DNA of 43,317 nucleotides, from the NCBI GenBank assembly GCA_017456805.1, contig JAFTIQ010000018.1:1-43317 (forward strand), read 5' to 3'. Under the pieces are notes generated by a model that saw only the letters and a list, made by a program, of their open reading frames with translations, searched no databases and had not been told where the DNA came from. This document shows, one piece after another, positions 25,643 through 34,939 of this stretch. Source of the stretch: Lentisphaeria bacterium. GTDB taxonomy: Bacteria; Verrucomicrobiota; Lentisphaeria; Victivallales; UBA1829. Each line of letters begins with the position of its first letter. Within the stretch, counting starts at the first letter, position 1. Position numbers and translations under genes: made by a program.

Positions 25643-26368
25643 TTATTGTCTGATCCACGCTTCCCGGTAAAGAAGCGTCCCCCCGAGAATGATGCCGGGA
25701 AGAAGAAAAATCGGAAGAATCGGAACCATCATCACCAGATATGCCATTACGCCATATCCCAAAACAAGAGATCTCCGGAATTTGGTCAACTGGAGCAAAC
25801 CGCCCAATCCGATCCGGTGGTTGAAAGAGGTGCTCAGCAGACATGCCACCCCGAGACGGTATCCCATGACCGCGATCGTAAACACCGGTCCAACCAGCGG
25901 GATCAGAGAACTTACGATCAGAACCGGCAGGAACAAAAGCGCCGTCCCAAGCCCCCAGGCAAAACCGTCAAAAAAGAATTTCCACATCTGTTCCCGGGTC
26001 ATCTCCACCGCCTTGAACCCGAACTTCTCGCTTTCATACGCCTCGACCATCGTATCAAAAAACAATCCGGCAAACATTTCATAGATCGCTGAAGCAGTCC
26101 CGAGAAACAGACACAAAGCCACGATCCCGACAAACAGATTGATCAGAAAGAGAGTGGTACTCTGAAGCCATTCGGGCCAGGATGCCATCATAGATTCCAG
26201 CCAGCCGTTCATTTCCGAACCGCCCCAGTAGATCAAGGCACTGAGAATCCCGTAAAACAACACCATGAGACAGATCGGGATCGCAGAATATTTCATTGCC
26301 GCAGCATGATTGTAAAACGCCGAAATTCCTTTAAAGACAAAGGAGCATCCGTGAAAAAAATCTGACAT
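25643..26368 (-). CDS. EI24-domain (CysZ-like) integral membrane protein
   Basis: A 241-residue protein with four to five hydrophobic segments (about 29-50, 72-95, 135-160, 165-185, 210-232). The G-x-x-F-F-x-G-x-x-x-x-x-K-x-I beginning, AGLFFDTMVEAYE in the middle, and the long hydrophobic C-terminal pair match the EI24/CysZ family. Some members import sulfate; there are no cysteine-biosynthesis genes nearby to support that role here. RBS AAAGGA precedes ATG. It lies 21 bp downstream of the tRNA-Glu pair on the same strand and may be read through from there. Confidence 0.85.
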   Translation of the reverse strand: MSDFFHGCSFVFKGISAFYNHAAAMKYSAIPICLMVLFYGILSALIYWGGSEMNGWLESMMASWPEWLQSTTLFLINLFVGIVALCLFLGTASAIYEMFAGLFFDTMVEAYESEKFGFKAVEMTREQMWKFFFDGFAWGLGTALLFLPVLIVSSLIPLVGPVFTIAVMGYRLGVACLLSTSFNHRIGLGGLLQLTKFRRSLVLGYGVMAYLVMMVPILPIFLLPGIILGGTLLYREAWIRQ

Positions 26369-26388
26369 AACATTTTTCCTTTGAAAAA

Positions 26389-26464
26389 TGGCATCCCCAA
26401 CGGGATTCGAACCCGTGTTACCAGGATGAGAACCTGGTGTCCTGGGCCTCTAGACGATGGGGAC
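26389..26464 (-). tRNA. tRNA-Glu (anticodon CTC)
   Basis: A complete cloverleaf on the minus strand: acceptor GTCCCCA/TGGGGAT (first pair G-T wobble), anticodon stem CCAGG/CCTGG with loop TTCTCAT giving anticodon CTC, T-loop GGTTCGAATC, discriminator G, and genomically encoded CCA at 26389-26391. Confidence 0.95.
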
Positions 26465-26479
26465 CCTCATGAACAAACC

Positions 26480-26505
26480 AAAAAAAAATCACCGGATAGG
26501 TGATT
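26480..26505 (-). terminator. Terminator-like hairpin between the two tRNA genes
   Basis: Minus strand ATCACC-TATCC-GGTGAT followed by nine T. It lies downstream of tRNA-Glu(TTC) and upstream of tRNA-Glu(CTC), with no clear promoter between it and the second tRNA. Confidence 0.7.
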
Positions 26506-26516
26506 TAAGAGCGAAG

Positions 26517-26592
26517 TGGCGTCCCCACGGGGATTCGAACCCCGGTTACCAGGATGAAAACCTGGTGTCCTAGGCCTCTAGACGATGGGGAC
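26517..26592 (-). tRNA. tRNA-Glu (anticodon TTC)
   Basis: A complete cloverleaf on the minus strand: acceptor GTCCCCA/TGGGGAC fully paired, anticodon stem CCAGG/CCTGG with loop TTTTCAT giving TTC, discriminator G and encoded CCA at 26517-26519. It is nearly identical to the neighbouring CTC gene, so the pair arose by duplication. Confidence 0.95.
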
Positions 26593-26613
26593 ATCGTTTG
26601 TCGGTATGCTCTT

Positions 26614-26641
26614 AATATATCACACTATCTGAAAAATGCAA
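26614..26641 (-). promoter_or_regulatory. Putative tRNA-Glu promoter
   Basis: Minus strand TTGCAT (26636-26641) and TATATT (26614-26619), 16-bp spacer, about 22 bp before the mature tRNA 5' end. Confidence 0.5.
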
Positions 26642-26655
26642 GCGGCTTTTTAAAA

Positions 26656-27201
26656 TTATTTGATAATTTTTTGCACATTTCTGAAAAAAGGTGACTCCGC
26701 AGTCCCTAAAATCAGAAAAATAACCGACTCTGTCGCCATGACATTGACGCCTTTTGAGCGGAGAAAGTCAAGTGCGAGCAGTTTATCATTCTCTTTCCGG
26801 GAGGAGACAGCATCGGCTGCCAGATAGACATTGAATCCGCGTTCTGCGGCATCCAGAGCTGTCTGAAGCACACAAATATGAGATTCGATCCCGGCAATCA
26901 CGAGATTTTTGCATCCGCTTTCCGCAATCGCTTTCCGGAACTCTTCAGACCCGAAACAGGAAAAGGAAAGTTTGGAAATCTTCTGCGTGGTTTCTGTAAA
27001 ATATTCCGGAAGCGGCGCAACGGTGGAACCCAGTTTCAAAGGATTCTGTTCCGTCACCACGACTTTAACGCCCATTTCCTTTGCCGCAGCCATCAGTTTG
27101 GCGGAAGCAGAAAGGCAATCTTCAAATGCATTGATGGCAGGAGCAAATTTTTCCTGCATATCGATCATACAAAGAACGGTTTCTTCAGCTGCAATCGTCA
27201 T
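26656..27201 (-). CDS. Isochorismatase-like cysteine hydrolase
   Basis: A 181-residue protein of the isochorismatase superfamily. The catalytic triad is complete: D14 in CMIDMQEKF, K77 in KLSFSCF and C110 in AGIESHICVLQTALD. The last resembles the YcaC-type branch, whose members hydrolyse amides of unknown identity. No signal peptide. RBS AAGGA precedes ATG. It begins 20 bp after galK and ends about 60 bp before the tRNA-Glu pair, so it is probably co-transcribed with galK. The substrate cannot be told. Confidence 0.88.
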   Translation of the reverse strand: MTIAAEETVLCMIDMQEKFAPAINAFEDCLSASAKLMAAAKEMGVKVVVTEQNPLKLGSTVAPLPEYFTETTQKISKLSFSCFGSEEFRKAIAESGCKNLVIAGIESHICVLQTALDAAERGFNVYLAADAVSSRKENDKLLALDFLRSKGVNVMATESVIFLILGTAESPFFRNVQKIIK

Positions 27202-27221
27202 TGTTCTATTCCTTATATATA

Positions 27222-28379
27222 TTATAATGTTTCAGAGGATGCGCCGTCGCCGATTCCGCAAAGGATCGTTTCGATCTCTTTGCCGGTCTTGAGCCGATAG
27301 GCTTCTGCAAGGCGCGCTGCATAACTTTCTGCAGCTTCTTCTTTGACCAGATGAATACTGATTCCGCCGAATCCACCGCCGCTGAGACGGGCACCGGCAC
27401 AACCGGGGATATGATGAGCCAGTTCCACAAGAGCGTCCAGTTCCGGACAGCTGTTTTCAAAGAAATCCCGGGAGCTTTCATGGCTTTCAAACAGGAGTTT
27501 TCCGAAGGCTTCCACGTTTCCTTCTGCCAGATACGCATCGGCTTTCCAAACCCGTTCATCTTCGCCCACAACATGTTTGGCTCTGCGGTAATCGATGATG
27601 TCAAGATCCTCTTTGCAGGATTCCAGCATTGCGGAATCAACATCACGGAGTGCCTGGATTTCAGGATATTTCTTCTTAATGACTTCCGCTGCCTGTTCAC
27701 AGCTTTCCCGGCGGAGGTTGTAATCAGATTCCACAAGATTGTGTTTGACAAGAGTGTTTGCCACAAGGATTTTCCATCCGGAGGGCATGGAAACATTCTT
27801 CAGGACTTCCACCGAGCGGAAATCGCAAAGGATAAGAGAATCTTTTTTTCCGTAGAGAGAGCTGAACTGATCCAGAAGCCCGGTTTTCAATCCGAGATAT
27901 ACATTTTCCACAGATTGTCCCACTCTTGCCCAGTCCGGAAGAGGAAGTTCGATCCCGGCGAGTTCCTTGAGAGCCATGCAGAACGCCATCTCCAATGCAG
28001 CGGAACTGCTCATCCCGGCGGAGAGGGGAACCGTGCTCTTGAACAGAAGATCAAAAGCGGGAAATTCAATGTTCCGGCGGCGGAGTTCCACAAGAACGCC
28101 CTTCAGATAATTGGTCCAATCCCCTTTTTTCGGAGTATCCATATCATCAAGATCAATGACAAATTCTCCTTCCAGAGGAGGATTCACGATCCGGCAGATC
28201 CTTCCGTCACGTTTTGCCATGACCATTTCTGTTGCCTGTCCGACAGCTGCGCTCAGCACAAAGCCCTGGTTGTAATCTGTATGGTTTCCGAGAATTTCCA
28301 ATCTGCCCGGAGCACGGGAAAACACTGCGGGAGCGTACCCGAAATGTTCGGTAAAAAGCTGGATCAATTCCTGTTTCAT
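27222..28379 (-). CDS. galK: Galactokinase
   Basis: A 385-residue GHMP-family kinase. The galactokinase signature GRLEILGNHTDYNQG (25-39) has Asn where GalK usually has Glu (GEHTDYN), a variant of the family. The phosphate-binding loop VPLSAGMSSSAALE (117-130), catalytic D170 in GLLDQFSS and GARLSGGGFGG near the C-terminus complete the set. It phosphorylates galactose at C1 for the Leloir pathway; a related sugar such as N-acetylgalactosamine cannot be excluded. A promoter (28421-28449) lies at the end of the pdxY-like gene. The isochorismatase-like gene follows. Confidence 0.9.
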   Translation of the reverse strand: MKQELIQLFTEHFGYAPAVFSRAPGRLEILGNHTDYNQGFVLSAAVGQATEMVMAKRDGRICRIVNPPLEGEFVIDLDDMDTPKKGDWTNYLKGVLVELRRRNIEFPAFDLLFKSTVPLSAGMSSSAALEMAFCMALKELAGIELPLPDWARVGQSVENVYLGLKTGLLDQFSSLYGKKDSLILCDFRSVEVLKNVSMPSGWKILVANTLVKHNLVESDYNLRRESCEQAAEVIKKKYPEIQALRDVDSAMLESCKEDLDIIDYRRAKHVVGEDERVWKADAYLAEGNVEAFGKLLFESHESSRDFFENSCPELDALVELAHHIPGCAGARLSGGGFGGISIHLVKEEAAESYAARLAEAYRLKTGKEIETILCGIGDGASSETL

Positions 28380-28420
28380 GAGGATTTTCCTTCCTTGTTA
28401 AAAAACGGTATGATAGCGGT

Positions 28421-28449
28421 AATATACTACGCCTGCATACGTTTTACAA
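28421..28449 (-). promoter_or_regulatory. Putative galK promoter
   Basis: Minus strand TTGTAA (28444-28449), 17 bp, TATATT (28421-28426). The -35 lies inside the end of the upstream kinase gene. Confidence 0.45.
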
Positions 28450-29263
28450 GGTAAGGAATCGCTTTTTCAAATTCTACTGCATAATTTACATGGTCCGGAT
28501 CCTTCAGAGTGATATCCATACACTCCACGGTATAGTCTGCCGCGATCTTGAGAGAATCCTGCAGGGATCTGCCCTGTACATACGCACCTGTCATGGTGCT
28601 TGCAAAGATATCACCTGTCCCGTGGAAGGAGGCATCCAGACGGCGGTGGAAATAGCTGAAATATTCATCTTTTTCAGAATAGTAACCCATCAGTCCCAGC
28701 TGTCCGGGTTCAAAACTGATCCCTGTCAGAACAACATTTTTCGCACCGAGTCCGGCAAGACGTTTCAGCAGACCTTTTACCCATGCTTCATCATAACCGG
28801 AACCGCGATAAGGTTCTTCCAGCATGAAAGCTGCTTCTGTCAAGTTCGGAACGATCACATCTGCTTTCCCGCAGAGTTTTCCCATTGCAACTGCAAATTC
28901 CGGAGTGAATCCGGGATAAAGTTTTCCGTTATCAGCCATCACGGGGTCAATGATCACACTGGTGGAATCTGTTTTGAAGGTATCAATAAAATCGGAAACA
29001 AGCTGAAGCTGTTCAAAGGATCCGAGATATCCGGTATAGATGGAGTCAAATTTGAAATTCTCTTTTTTCCAATGTTCCACGATCCCGGAGATATCACAGG
29101 TCAGATCCCGGAACGTAAATCCCTGAAACATCGTATGTGTAGAAAGAACAGCTGTCGGAACAACAGCACATTCAGAGCCCATGACTGAAATAATCGGCAG
29201 AGCAACCGTTGCGGAACATTTTCCGATGCAGGAAACATCCTGTATTGTTACAACTCGTTTCAT
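28427..29263 (-). CDS. Pyridoxal/pyridoxamine kinase
   Basis: A 278-residue ribokinase-fold kinase. The start 29263 is chosen because GGAGG lies 6 bp upstream and the protein then begins MKRVVTIQDVSCIGKCSATV, as in PdxY-type kinases; a longer frame would run through the promoter. IIDPVMADNGKLYPGF, VPNLTEAAFML and HGTGDIFASTMTG (catalytic Asp in GTGD) are the expected substrate, nucleotide and catalytic motifs. It phosphorylates pyridoxal or pyridoxamine in vitamin B6 salvage. It lies upstream of galK, with which it has no obvious metabolic link. Confidence 0.9.
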   Translation of the reverse strand: MKRVVTIQDVSCIGKCSATVALPIISVMGSECAVVPTAVLSTHTMFQGFTFRDLTCDISGIVEHWKKENFKFDSIYTGYLGSFEQLQLVSDFIDTFKTDSTSVIIDPVMADNGKLYPGFTPEFAVAMGKLCGKADVIVPNLTEAAFMLEEPYRGSGYDEAWVKGLLKRLAGLGAKNVVLTGISFEPGQLGLMGYYSEKDEYFSYFHRRLDASFHGTGDIFASTMTGAYVQGRSLQDSLKIAADYTVECMDITLKDPDHVNYAVEFEKAIPYLVKRMQA

Positions 29264-29315
29264 TTTTATCCTCCGTGAGTTACAGCTCAATAACCTCTTA
29301 TGTTTCTGAAGCAGA

Positions 29316-29343
29316 AATATACTGCTGATCATCAAATATTCAA
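29316..29343 (-). promoter_or_regulatory. Putative promoter of the pyridoxal kinase gene
   Basis: Minus strand TTGAAT (29338-29343), 16 bp, TATATT (29316-29321), about 50 bp before the start codon. Confidence 0.5.
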
Positions 29344-29471
29344 GAGAAAAAAATGTATGCATGACAATCCTTTTTTTCAGGATTCCTGACAAAAAAATTT
29401 TCTCCCGCTTGAAATCTTCTGCTGAGACTGCTACATTTCCACTGAAATCTGAAAAACAATGAGGTCTCCCT

Positions 29472-30860
29472 ATGTTTCAAAAAATCTTTTCCCGGCTCGC
29501 AGAGACTCCGCTGGAGCATAACAGAAAACTGCTCGTTATTCTCATGACTCTTCTGATCATTGCAGGACTTGTTCCGCGAATCATCGGGCTGATCGCCCTT
29601 CCGGGAGAATTCTATCACAATGACGGCGGAGAATACCGGGATATTGCGGAACAAATCGCAAACGGAAACGGTTTTTCCATCTCGTATTACCGCTGGTATG
29701 AAGCTGTCCCGGATGACCCGGAACCTTTGAGAACAGATCTCAGCCGGACACCTGTCTTTCCTTTTCTCGGAGCTCTCCTTTACCGGCTGCCCTTTGATTG
29801 GGAAATGTCAGCCAAAGCAACCGTTCTCCTCATCAGTGTTCTGTGTATCCTCAGCGTTTATCTTCTCGGGAAAGAGACATTTTCCTCCAAAACAGTTGGT
29901 TTTCTTGCAGCGGGGATCTATACCTTTTATCCCTATTCCATTTATCATTCTCTCTGCTGGTCCACAGAAAATCTGTTCCTGCTGCTGACCTGTATTGCCT
30001 ATCTGTTTCTGCTGCGGAGCATGAAGGATCACTTCTGCTGGAAATCTGCGGCATGGAGCGGGTTCTTTTTTGCGCTGGCGACTCTGACCCGCCCACAGGG
30101 CGCGGTCCTGCTTCTGGTAATGGCAATCGCTGTTTCGATCTATTTCCTGATCTCCCTGAAACGGGATAAAAAGCGGGCGTGGGAAATTTTCCGCGGGACG
30201 GCTGCCTTCGGGATCGCTGCGTTTCTCATGTTTCTCCCCTGGACGATCCGGAATTACTGTGTCAGCGGGATCCCTACCCCTCTTTCACTCTACGGGCCCT
30301 ACTCCTTTGCTCAATCCGCAAGCGATGTTTCTTACGAAGTCTATGCGCATATCGACACGCCGGATTACAAATACTATGCGGAAAAAGCATGGAATAATTA
30401 TCACAATGAGAAACTTGCGATCCTGAAAGAAAAAGGCGCATTCACTCTGATGGAGGCAAATCCTTACTGGAATCAATGGGCTTGGGAATACATCCGGAAC
30501 AATCCCGGGAAAATGTGGACAATCGTCAAAACAAGGGTTCTTCATTGTTTCCGCATGACACCCAACGCAGCGGCAATCTCACCGAAAGTGCGGATCCTGA
30601 CAGGCAGTTATTTTCTCGTGCTTGCCCTTCTGATGTTTGCCGGATTATGGTTTGCACGGAAAAATATTGCGTTTCTGCCCTTTCTGTTCCCGGGGATCGC
30701 GACGATCCTGTTTGCCATTCCGTTCCAAATGGTTCTCCGGTACAGATATCCCTATTTTGCACCCTTTGCGGCAATTCTTGCAGCGTACGGTTTTTATGAA
30801 TTATGCAGATTGTATTATACAAAACGCCGTTCCCGGAACAATCCCGGAAACGGCGCCTGA
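29472..30860 (+). CDS. GT39/ArnT-like membrane glycosyltransferase (PMT_2 type)
   Basis: A 462-residue protein with about ten hydrophobic segments. An early helix (about 20-45) is followed by FYHNDGGEYRDIAEQIANGNG (acidic D51/E54 before Tyr, the catalytic first loop of GT-C enzymes), then YPYSIYHSLCWSTENLFLLL and further helices. Members transfer sugars from polyprenyl-phosphate donors to lipids or proteins on the periplasmic face. RBS GAGG precedes ATG. It ends 20 bp before the end of the convergent AIDA/FG-GAP gene; a GC-rich hairpin (30832-30856) covers its last codons. Acceptor and donor are unknown. Confidence 0.88.
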   Translation: MFQKIFSRLAETPLEHNRKLLVILMTLLIIAGLVPRIIGLIALPGEFYHNDGGEYRDIAEQIANGNGFSISYYRWYEAVPDDPEPLRTDLSRTPVFPFLGALLYRLPFDWEMSAKATVLLISVLCILSVYLLGKETFSSKTVGFLAAGIYTFYPYSIYHSLCWSTENLFLLLTCIAYLFLLRSMKDHFCWKSAAWSGFFFALATLTRPQGAVLLLVMAIAVSIYFLISLKRDKKRAWEIFRGTAAFGIAAFLMFLPWTIRNYCVSGIPTPLSLYGPYSFAQSASDVSYEVYAHIDTPDYKYYAEKAWNNYHNEKLAILKEKGAFTLMEANPYWNQWAWEYIRNNPGKMWTIVKTRVLHCFRMTPNAAAISPKVRILTGSYFLVLALLMFAGLWFARKNIAFLPFLFPGIATILFAIPFQMVLRYRYPYFAPFAAILAAYGFYELCRLYYTKRRSRNNPGNGA

Positions 30861-30880
30861 TGTGCTGTTGCCAAACAAAT

Positions 30881-33364
30881 TTATGCGAGAGCCACAACCT
30901 GATTGACCGTGCCATCTTTGATCAGCCATGCAAACTGATCATTCTCCTCATCACAGAAGACGATATCATCGGTTCCATCTCCGTTGCAGTCAGTGACACC
31001 TGAAACGCCGACATCTTCGCCCACGTTTCCGAACCAGAAATCTCCGGAACGCTGACCGTTTGCCATCTTCCATCCGGCAATATTTCCGTTGTCATCGCAA
31101 AGCAGGACATCATCAATGCCGTCGCCGTTGAAATCGCCGACTCCGAAAATTTCCCACTCATCAACGGCACATCCGGCATAAGCAACCGTCGGAGCTTCCC
31201 CGGCTTTAATAGCATCCACATCTCCGGTCAGGAAGGTGAACACATCTCCGTAACCTGTGATTCTGACACCGTCGACATATTCCGGCATGGTATTCATGAG
31301 CAGGACATCATCGACACCATCGCCGTTGAAATCGCCGACTCCGAAAATATCATACATGTAATTCTTTGCATTGATATCTGCCAGATCCGTCTTATCTCCT
31401 TTCAAAGCGTCTCCCGGTTTCCAGGTATTCACCAGTGCACCAAGCCATCCGTTGAAAGTATTTCCGTTTTCATCACGCGCCCAGACAGGCAATCCGTAGT
31501 TCAAAGAGATGCTGGCATCGCCGAATGCAGGGCCTTTCATCACGACTCCGTCGATTCCGCTGCCGGAGAAATCCCCGGTTCCGCGGATTTCGTATCCCTC
31601 TTCCAGAACACCCAGACGGTTCTGTGCTTTCCCGAGTTCGTTGAAACTGGTAAGATCGTTCTGCATATAAACGCTGTTATCTGTTCTGCTTCTCCAGAGC
31701 AAACCATCTGTTCCGGATTTATTGAAATCTCCAACGCCCAGCAGATCCCATTTTGCAAAATCAACTTTGCCGGAAACAGTCGTCATTCCGGAAGCAGATG
31801 TGATCACTGCAGAACCGTCGTCATCCAGAATGAACAGATCTCCCTTCGTTCCGAAATTACCGCAAACTTCCGGAGAGGTCGATGCAACATCGACCGTTAC
31901 AGTCAGATTTCCATTTTCGCAATTCAGAGTGTATACTCCGCCGGCGGTTTTGATTGTCTCGCCGACTGCGATTTCATATTCAATGGATTCTCCTCCGCCG
32001 GAGCGGTCAACGTCAATGAAAATATCTCCGTCAAAATCCCCTGCGCCCTGCGCAAGTTTGTAAGTGCCGGATCCGATTTCAGAAATAGACCGGACTTCCA
32101 TTGAGATATAGATTTCCTCAAGATTGCTGATCTTTGAAAGATCATTGATCATATATCCATCCTCGACAGTACGTTCTGTCAAATCCAAATCCAGCTCGAA
32201 GATTTCCACATTTCCGCCATCTTCGATCTGAAGCTCTCCGCAAAGCCGCATTTCACTCAAAAACACCATTCCACCGGAAGAAACGGTAAGTTTTTCAACT
32301 TCAATATCACCATTAGCAGTCATATATCCATCTCTTCCAATGACAATGTTATCCAGACAGCCGCCATCTGTTGCCGCAGTGATCTGTCCGCCGGAAGAAA
32401 CGGTAACCCCATTCACGCTGCCACCGTAAATATTCATCTGTCCGCCGTTTGCAATTGTCACTGTGCTGACCGTTGCGCCGCTGTTGACGTTCAAAACGGT
32501 TTCGGAAGAACCGTTTACGGTTGTATTTTTCACGATTCCGCCGCCGTAGACATTGATCATTCCGCAATCGGAAGCTGTAATTCCATCCAGAGTTCCGCCG
32601 GACATAACATTGATATCATAGCCGGAGGATAAGGCGGAAAACGTCATATTGCTCAGATTCTGAGCTTGAGAATATACGGTATCATCGGGGGATTTCTTGT
32701 AGTAGATTCCGCTGTAATTGCCGGTAAAAGTGAGGTCAGCATCTTCTGAAATTGCAACGGTTCCTTTTCCGGGAGCCCAATCCACATTTGTGATCGTGCC
32801 ATCCATCGCATAAAGAAATGCCCCGCTGCTGAGTTTGACATTATCAGTATTTCCGCCGTAAATCATCAGAGACGCGTTGCTCTCCACGGAAATATTCTGT
32901 CCGCTCTGACCATCTGCGATGGTTGCAAAGTTCCAGCTCCGGACAATCACATTATTGAAATGGATCCCGGAAGCCATCACGGTTTTTGACTGAAAGTCGA
33001 ATCCATTCAGGTTCCCGCCGCTCTCCACGGTGGTGTTTTCGGCCATTGAGCCGTCAATAAATGCGCTGCCGCCCTCTTTGATGGTCAGATTTCTGGTCAA
33101 GCTGTCGTCATCATAAGTATTCGCGTAGACAGCTCCTCCGGAAGAGACAGTGACATTGGAAAGGACACCTTCATACATATTCAGGAATCCGTTTTCTCCG
33201 ACCGTTGTATCAATGACGGTTCCTCCGTACACTTCCAGGTAAGACATATCCAAAATATCTGTGCCGGAAATGACCGCACCTGAAACGATTTCCCCCTCTG
33301 ACACGATCTGATTCGTGATCGCATCGCCTGATGTCAAAAGCTCTTTTTTCAGAAATTGACTCAT
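30881..33364 (-). CDS. Large repeat protein: AIDA-type repeats plus FG-GAP/VCBS repeats
   Basis: An 827-residue protein. Residues about 15-400 are AIDA-type repeats (units such as VYGGTVIDTTVGENGFLNMY, VSSGGQITAATDGG) that form a right-handed beta-helix. Residues about 520-827 hold five FG-GAP-like units ending in calcium-loop motifs: GVGDFNKSGTDGLLW, GTGDFSGSGIDGVV, GVGDFNGDGVDDVLL, GVGDFNGDGIDDVLL, GVTDCNGDGTDDIVF. There is no N-terminal signal peptide (MSQFLKKELLTSGDAITNQ) and no beta-barrel translocator, which suggests type I-like export or another signal-less route. RBS GGGAGGAA and a good promoter (33398-33426) precede it. It is probably a surface adhesin or glycan-binding protein (inference). 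Confidence 0.82.
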   Translation of the reverse strand: MSQFLKKELLTSGDAITNQIVSEGEIVSGAVISGTDILDMSYLEVYGGTVIDTTVGENGFLNMYEGVLSNVTVSSGGAVYANTYDDDSLTRNLTIKEGGSAFIDGSMAENTTVESGGNLNGFDFQSKTVMASGIHFNNVIVRSWNFATIADGQSGQNISVESNASLMIYGGNTDNVKLSSGAFLYAMDGTITNVDWAPGKGTVAISEDADLTFTGNYSGIYYKKSPDDTVYSQAQNLSNMTFSALSSGYDINVMSGGTLDGITASDCGMINVYGGGIVKNTTVNGSSETVLNVNSGATVSTVTIANGGQMNIYGGSVNGVTVSSGGQITAATDGGCLDNIVIGRDGYMTANGDIEVEKLTVSSGGMVFLSEMRLCGELQIEDGGNVEIFELDLDLTERTVEDGYMINDLSKISNLEEIYISMEVRSISEIGSGTYKLAQGAGDFDGDIFIDVDRSGGGESIEYEIAVGETIKTAGGVYTLNCENGNLTVTVDVASTSPEVCGNFGTKGDLFILDDDGSAVITSASGMTTVSGKVDFAKWDLLGVGDFNKSGTDGLLWRSRTDNSVYMQNDLTSFNELGKAQNRLGVLEEGYEIRGTGDFSGSGIDGVVMKGPAFGDASISLNYGLPVWARDENGNTFNGWLGALVNTWKPGDALKGDKTDLADINAKNYMYDIFGVGDFNGDGVDDVLLMNTMPEYVDGVRITGYGDVFTFLTGDVDAIKAGEAPTVAYAGCAVDEWEIFGVGDFNGDGIDDVLLCDDNGNIAGWKMANGQRSGDFWFGNVGEDVGVSGVTDCNGDGTDDIVFCDEENDQFAWLIKDGTVNQVVALA

Positions 33365-33397
33365 AAAAAATTCCTCCCTGTTTGATTTACAGAGAGG

Positions 33398-33426
33398 AAT
33401 ATAGCATTTTTACGTTTGAAAGTCAA
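33398..33426 (-). promoter_or_regulatory. Putative promoter of the AIDA/FG-GAP gene
   Basis: Minus strand TTGACT (33421-33426), 17 bp, TATATT (33398-33403). The -35 overlaps the last codons of thiE. Confidence 0.6.
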
Positions 33427-34091
33427 GCAGAAAAAGAACTGCTGAAAGCTTTTTTCCACTTCCGGATCTCTTCTGCCGGATCTTCTGCGGCGGTAAAAGC
33501 TGTCACAGCCGCAATATGTTTTGCGCCAAGAGAACGCAGCAGCGGTAAATGCTCCAGCTTGATCCCGCCCATGACGGAAAATGGACATTTGACTTCCGGA
33601 ATCAAGACTGAGAGCAGTTCTGTCCCCAGGGGTTCCATGGGCAGCTGCTTCGTCCCGGTCCGGAAGATGGGGCCGATATTCAGATATCCGCATCCATCCA
33701 TCTGTGCCTGCCGGACTTCTTCGGCGTTGTGAGTGGAGCTTCCGAGGAGCAGTTCCGGAGCGATCTTCCGGGCTGCAGAGAGCGGAAGATCATCCTGTCC
33801 GAGATGAGCTCCGTCAGCTCCAACCGCCAACGCAAGATCGATCCGGTCATCCACGATCATCAAAGCACGGTAACGATCTGTCAGGATCCGGGCTTGTTTC
33901 AGCAATTCGAAATGGGGCTTATCAGGCATATTTTTCTCCCGGATCTGCACCACACCGGCACCGCCCTTCAGAATCGCTTCCAACACTTGCAGGGGATCTC
34001 TCCCGGCGCAGAATTCCGAGGAGATCACAGGATAGACATCTGTATTCTCAAAAGCTCTGCGCCGCTCTTCCAGGGTCGTGAAAATACTCAT
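33423..34091 (-). CDS. thiE: Thiamine-phosphate synthase
   Basis: A 222-residue ThiE barrel: [12 protein letters not shown] (pyrophosphate-binding), [50 protein letters not shown] and VMGGIK. It joins the pyrimidine (HMP-PP) and thiazole phosphate moieties to form thiamine phosphate. It overlaps thi4 by 4 bp (ATGA), so both are translated from the riboswitch-controlled message. The thiazole comes from the adjacent THI4; no thiC or thiD is present in the window. Confidence 0.95.
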   Translation of the reverse strand: MSIFTTLEERRRAFENTDVYPVISSEFCAGRDPLQVLEAILKGGAGVVQIREKNMPDKPHFELLKQARILTDRYRALMIVDDRIDLALAVGADGAHLGQDDLPLSAARKIAPELLLGSSTHNAEEVRQAQMDGCGYLNIGPIFRTGTKQLPMEPLGTELLSVLIPEVKCPFSVMGGIKLEHLPLLRSLGAKHIAAVTAFTAAEDPAEEIRKWKKAFSSSFSA

Positions 34092-34876
34092 TTTCCGAAC
34101 TTCGCCTGGATCAGTTTTGCAACTTTCTTTCCGGACATGAGCATTCCGCCGAAGATCGGGCCCATACGGTAACCGCCCATCACATTATTGGCACTCATCC
34201 CGCAGGCAAACAGACCGGGGAAATATTCCCGGGTGTTTTCCACTGTGGAAGCTTCCCCTTTATCCACCCACATGGGACGTTCGCCGAGAATGTTACCTGT
34301 GGGAGTATCCAGCTGGATCTTTGCCTTATCCACAGCCAGACGGATGATTTCGCTGGGATGTCCGGTTCCGTCAAGCACACAGGAAGAGATGACGGTCAGC
34401 GGGTCAACATGCATTCCGAGCCGTTCCACGGGAGTCCAGTTGATCACAAGTCCGCCGACTTTTTCATCGCGGAACACGATATCTTCCACGCTGACAGAGT
34501 TGAAGATCTTTGCGCCTGCATGAACTGCGCCATAGATCAGACCGCTTGCCATTTCCACGGAATCCAGACTGTGATATCCCGGTGCATTTTCGATCGGTTT
34601 GTGTGTAATTCCGAATTCATCAAGAATGTAAAGTGCATCATCCTGCACCACAACTTCATTGAACAACATTCCACCGCCCCATGTCCCGCCGCCGGGTGCA
34701 AGTTTCCGTTCAAAAATGGCTGTCCGGATCCCTGCATCTGCAAGCGTTTTCGCTGCAACCAGTGCAGATGGTCCGCCGCCGACAATTGCAACGTCAACAG
34801 TAAGATTGGTTCTGAGTTTATCCGCGAAGCAGCGGACAATGGCATCGGAAATGGTGTTCTCGATCGGATTTGTCAT
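34088..34876 (-). CDS. thi4: THI4-type thiazole synthase (sulfide-dependent type)
   Basis: A 262-residue FAD/NAD-binding protein: [16 protein letters not shown] (28-42), [33 protein letters not shown], and [17 protein letters not shown] near the end. It makes the thiazole precursor of thiamine from NAD and glycine. In yeast Thi4 a Cys at the active site donates its sulfur and kills the enzyme; here the aligned position in [11 protein letters not shown] is His (H156), as in the catalytic, sulfide-using Methanocaldococcus enzyme. The start 34876 is set by GAGAGGG and the homologous N-terminus; an upstream frame extends artificially into the riboswitch. Followed by thiE. Confidence 0.92.
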   Translation of the reverse strand: MTNPIENTISDAIVRCFADKLRTNLTVDVAIVGGGPSALVAAKTLADAGIRTAIFERKLAPGGGTWGGGMLFNEVVVQDDALYILDEFGITHKPIENAPGYHSLDSVEMASGLIYGAVHAGAKIFNSVSVEDIVFRDEKVGGLVINWTPVERLGMHVDPLTVISSCVLDGTGHPSEIIRLAVDKAKIQLDTPTGNILGERPMWVDKGEASTVENTREYFPGLFACGMSANNVMGGYRMGPIFGGMLMSGKKVAKLIQAKFGK

Positions 34877-34939
34877 GATGGTTTCCCTCTCATTGTTCAG
34901 GAAATCGCATCTGCCCGACGGGGTCAATCTGAAACATCT

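Noticed and set aside
25461..25844. 127-codon minus-strand frame overlapping the end of the EI24 gene
   Set aside because: Different frame of the same region, no RBS and no domain.
30832..30856. Terminator at the end of the GT39 gene
   Set aside because: A GC-rich hairpin exists but overlaps the coding end and has no T run.
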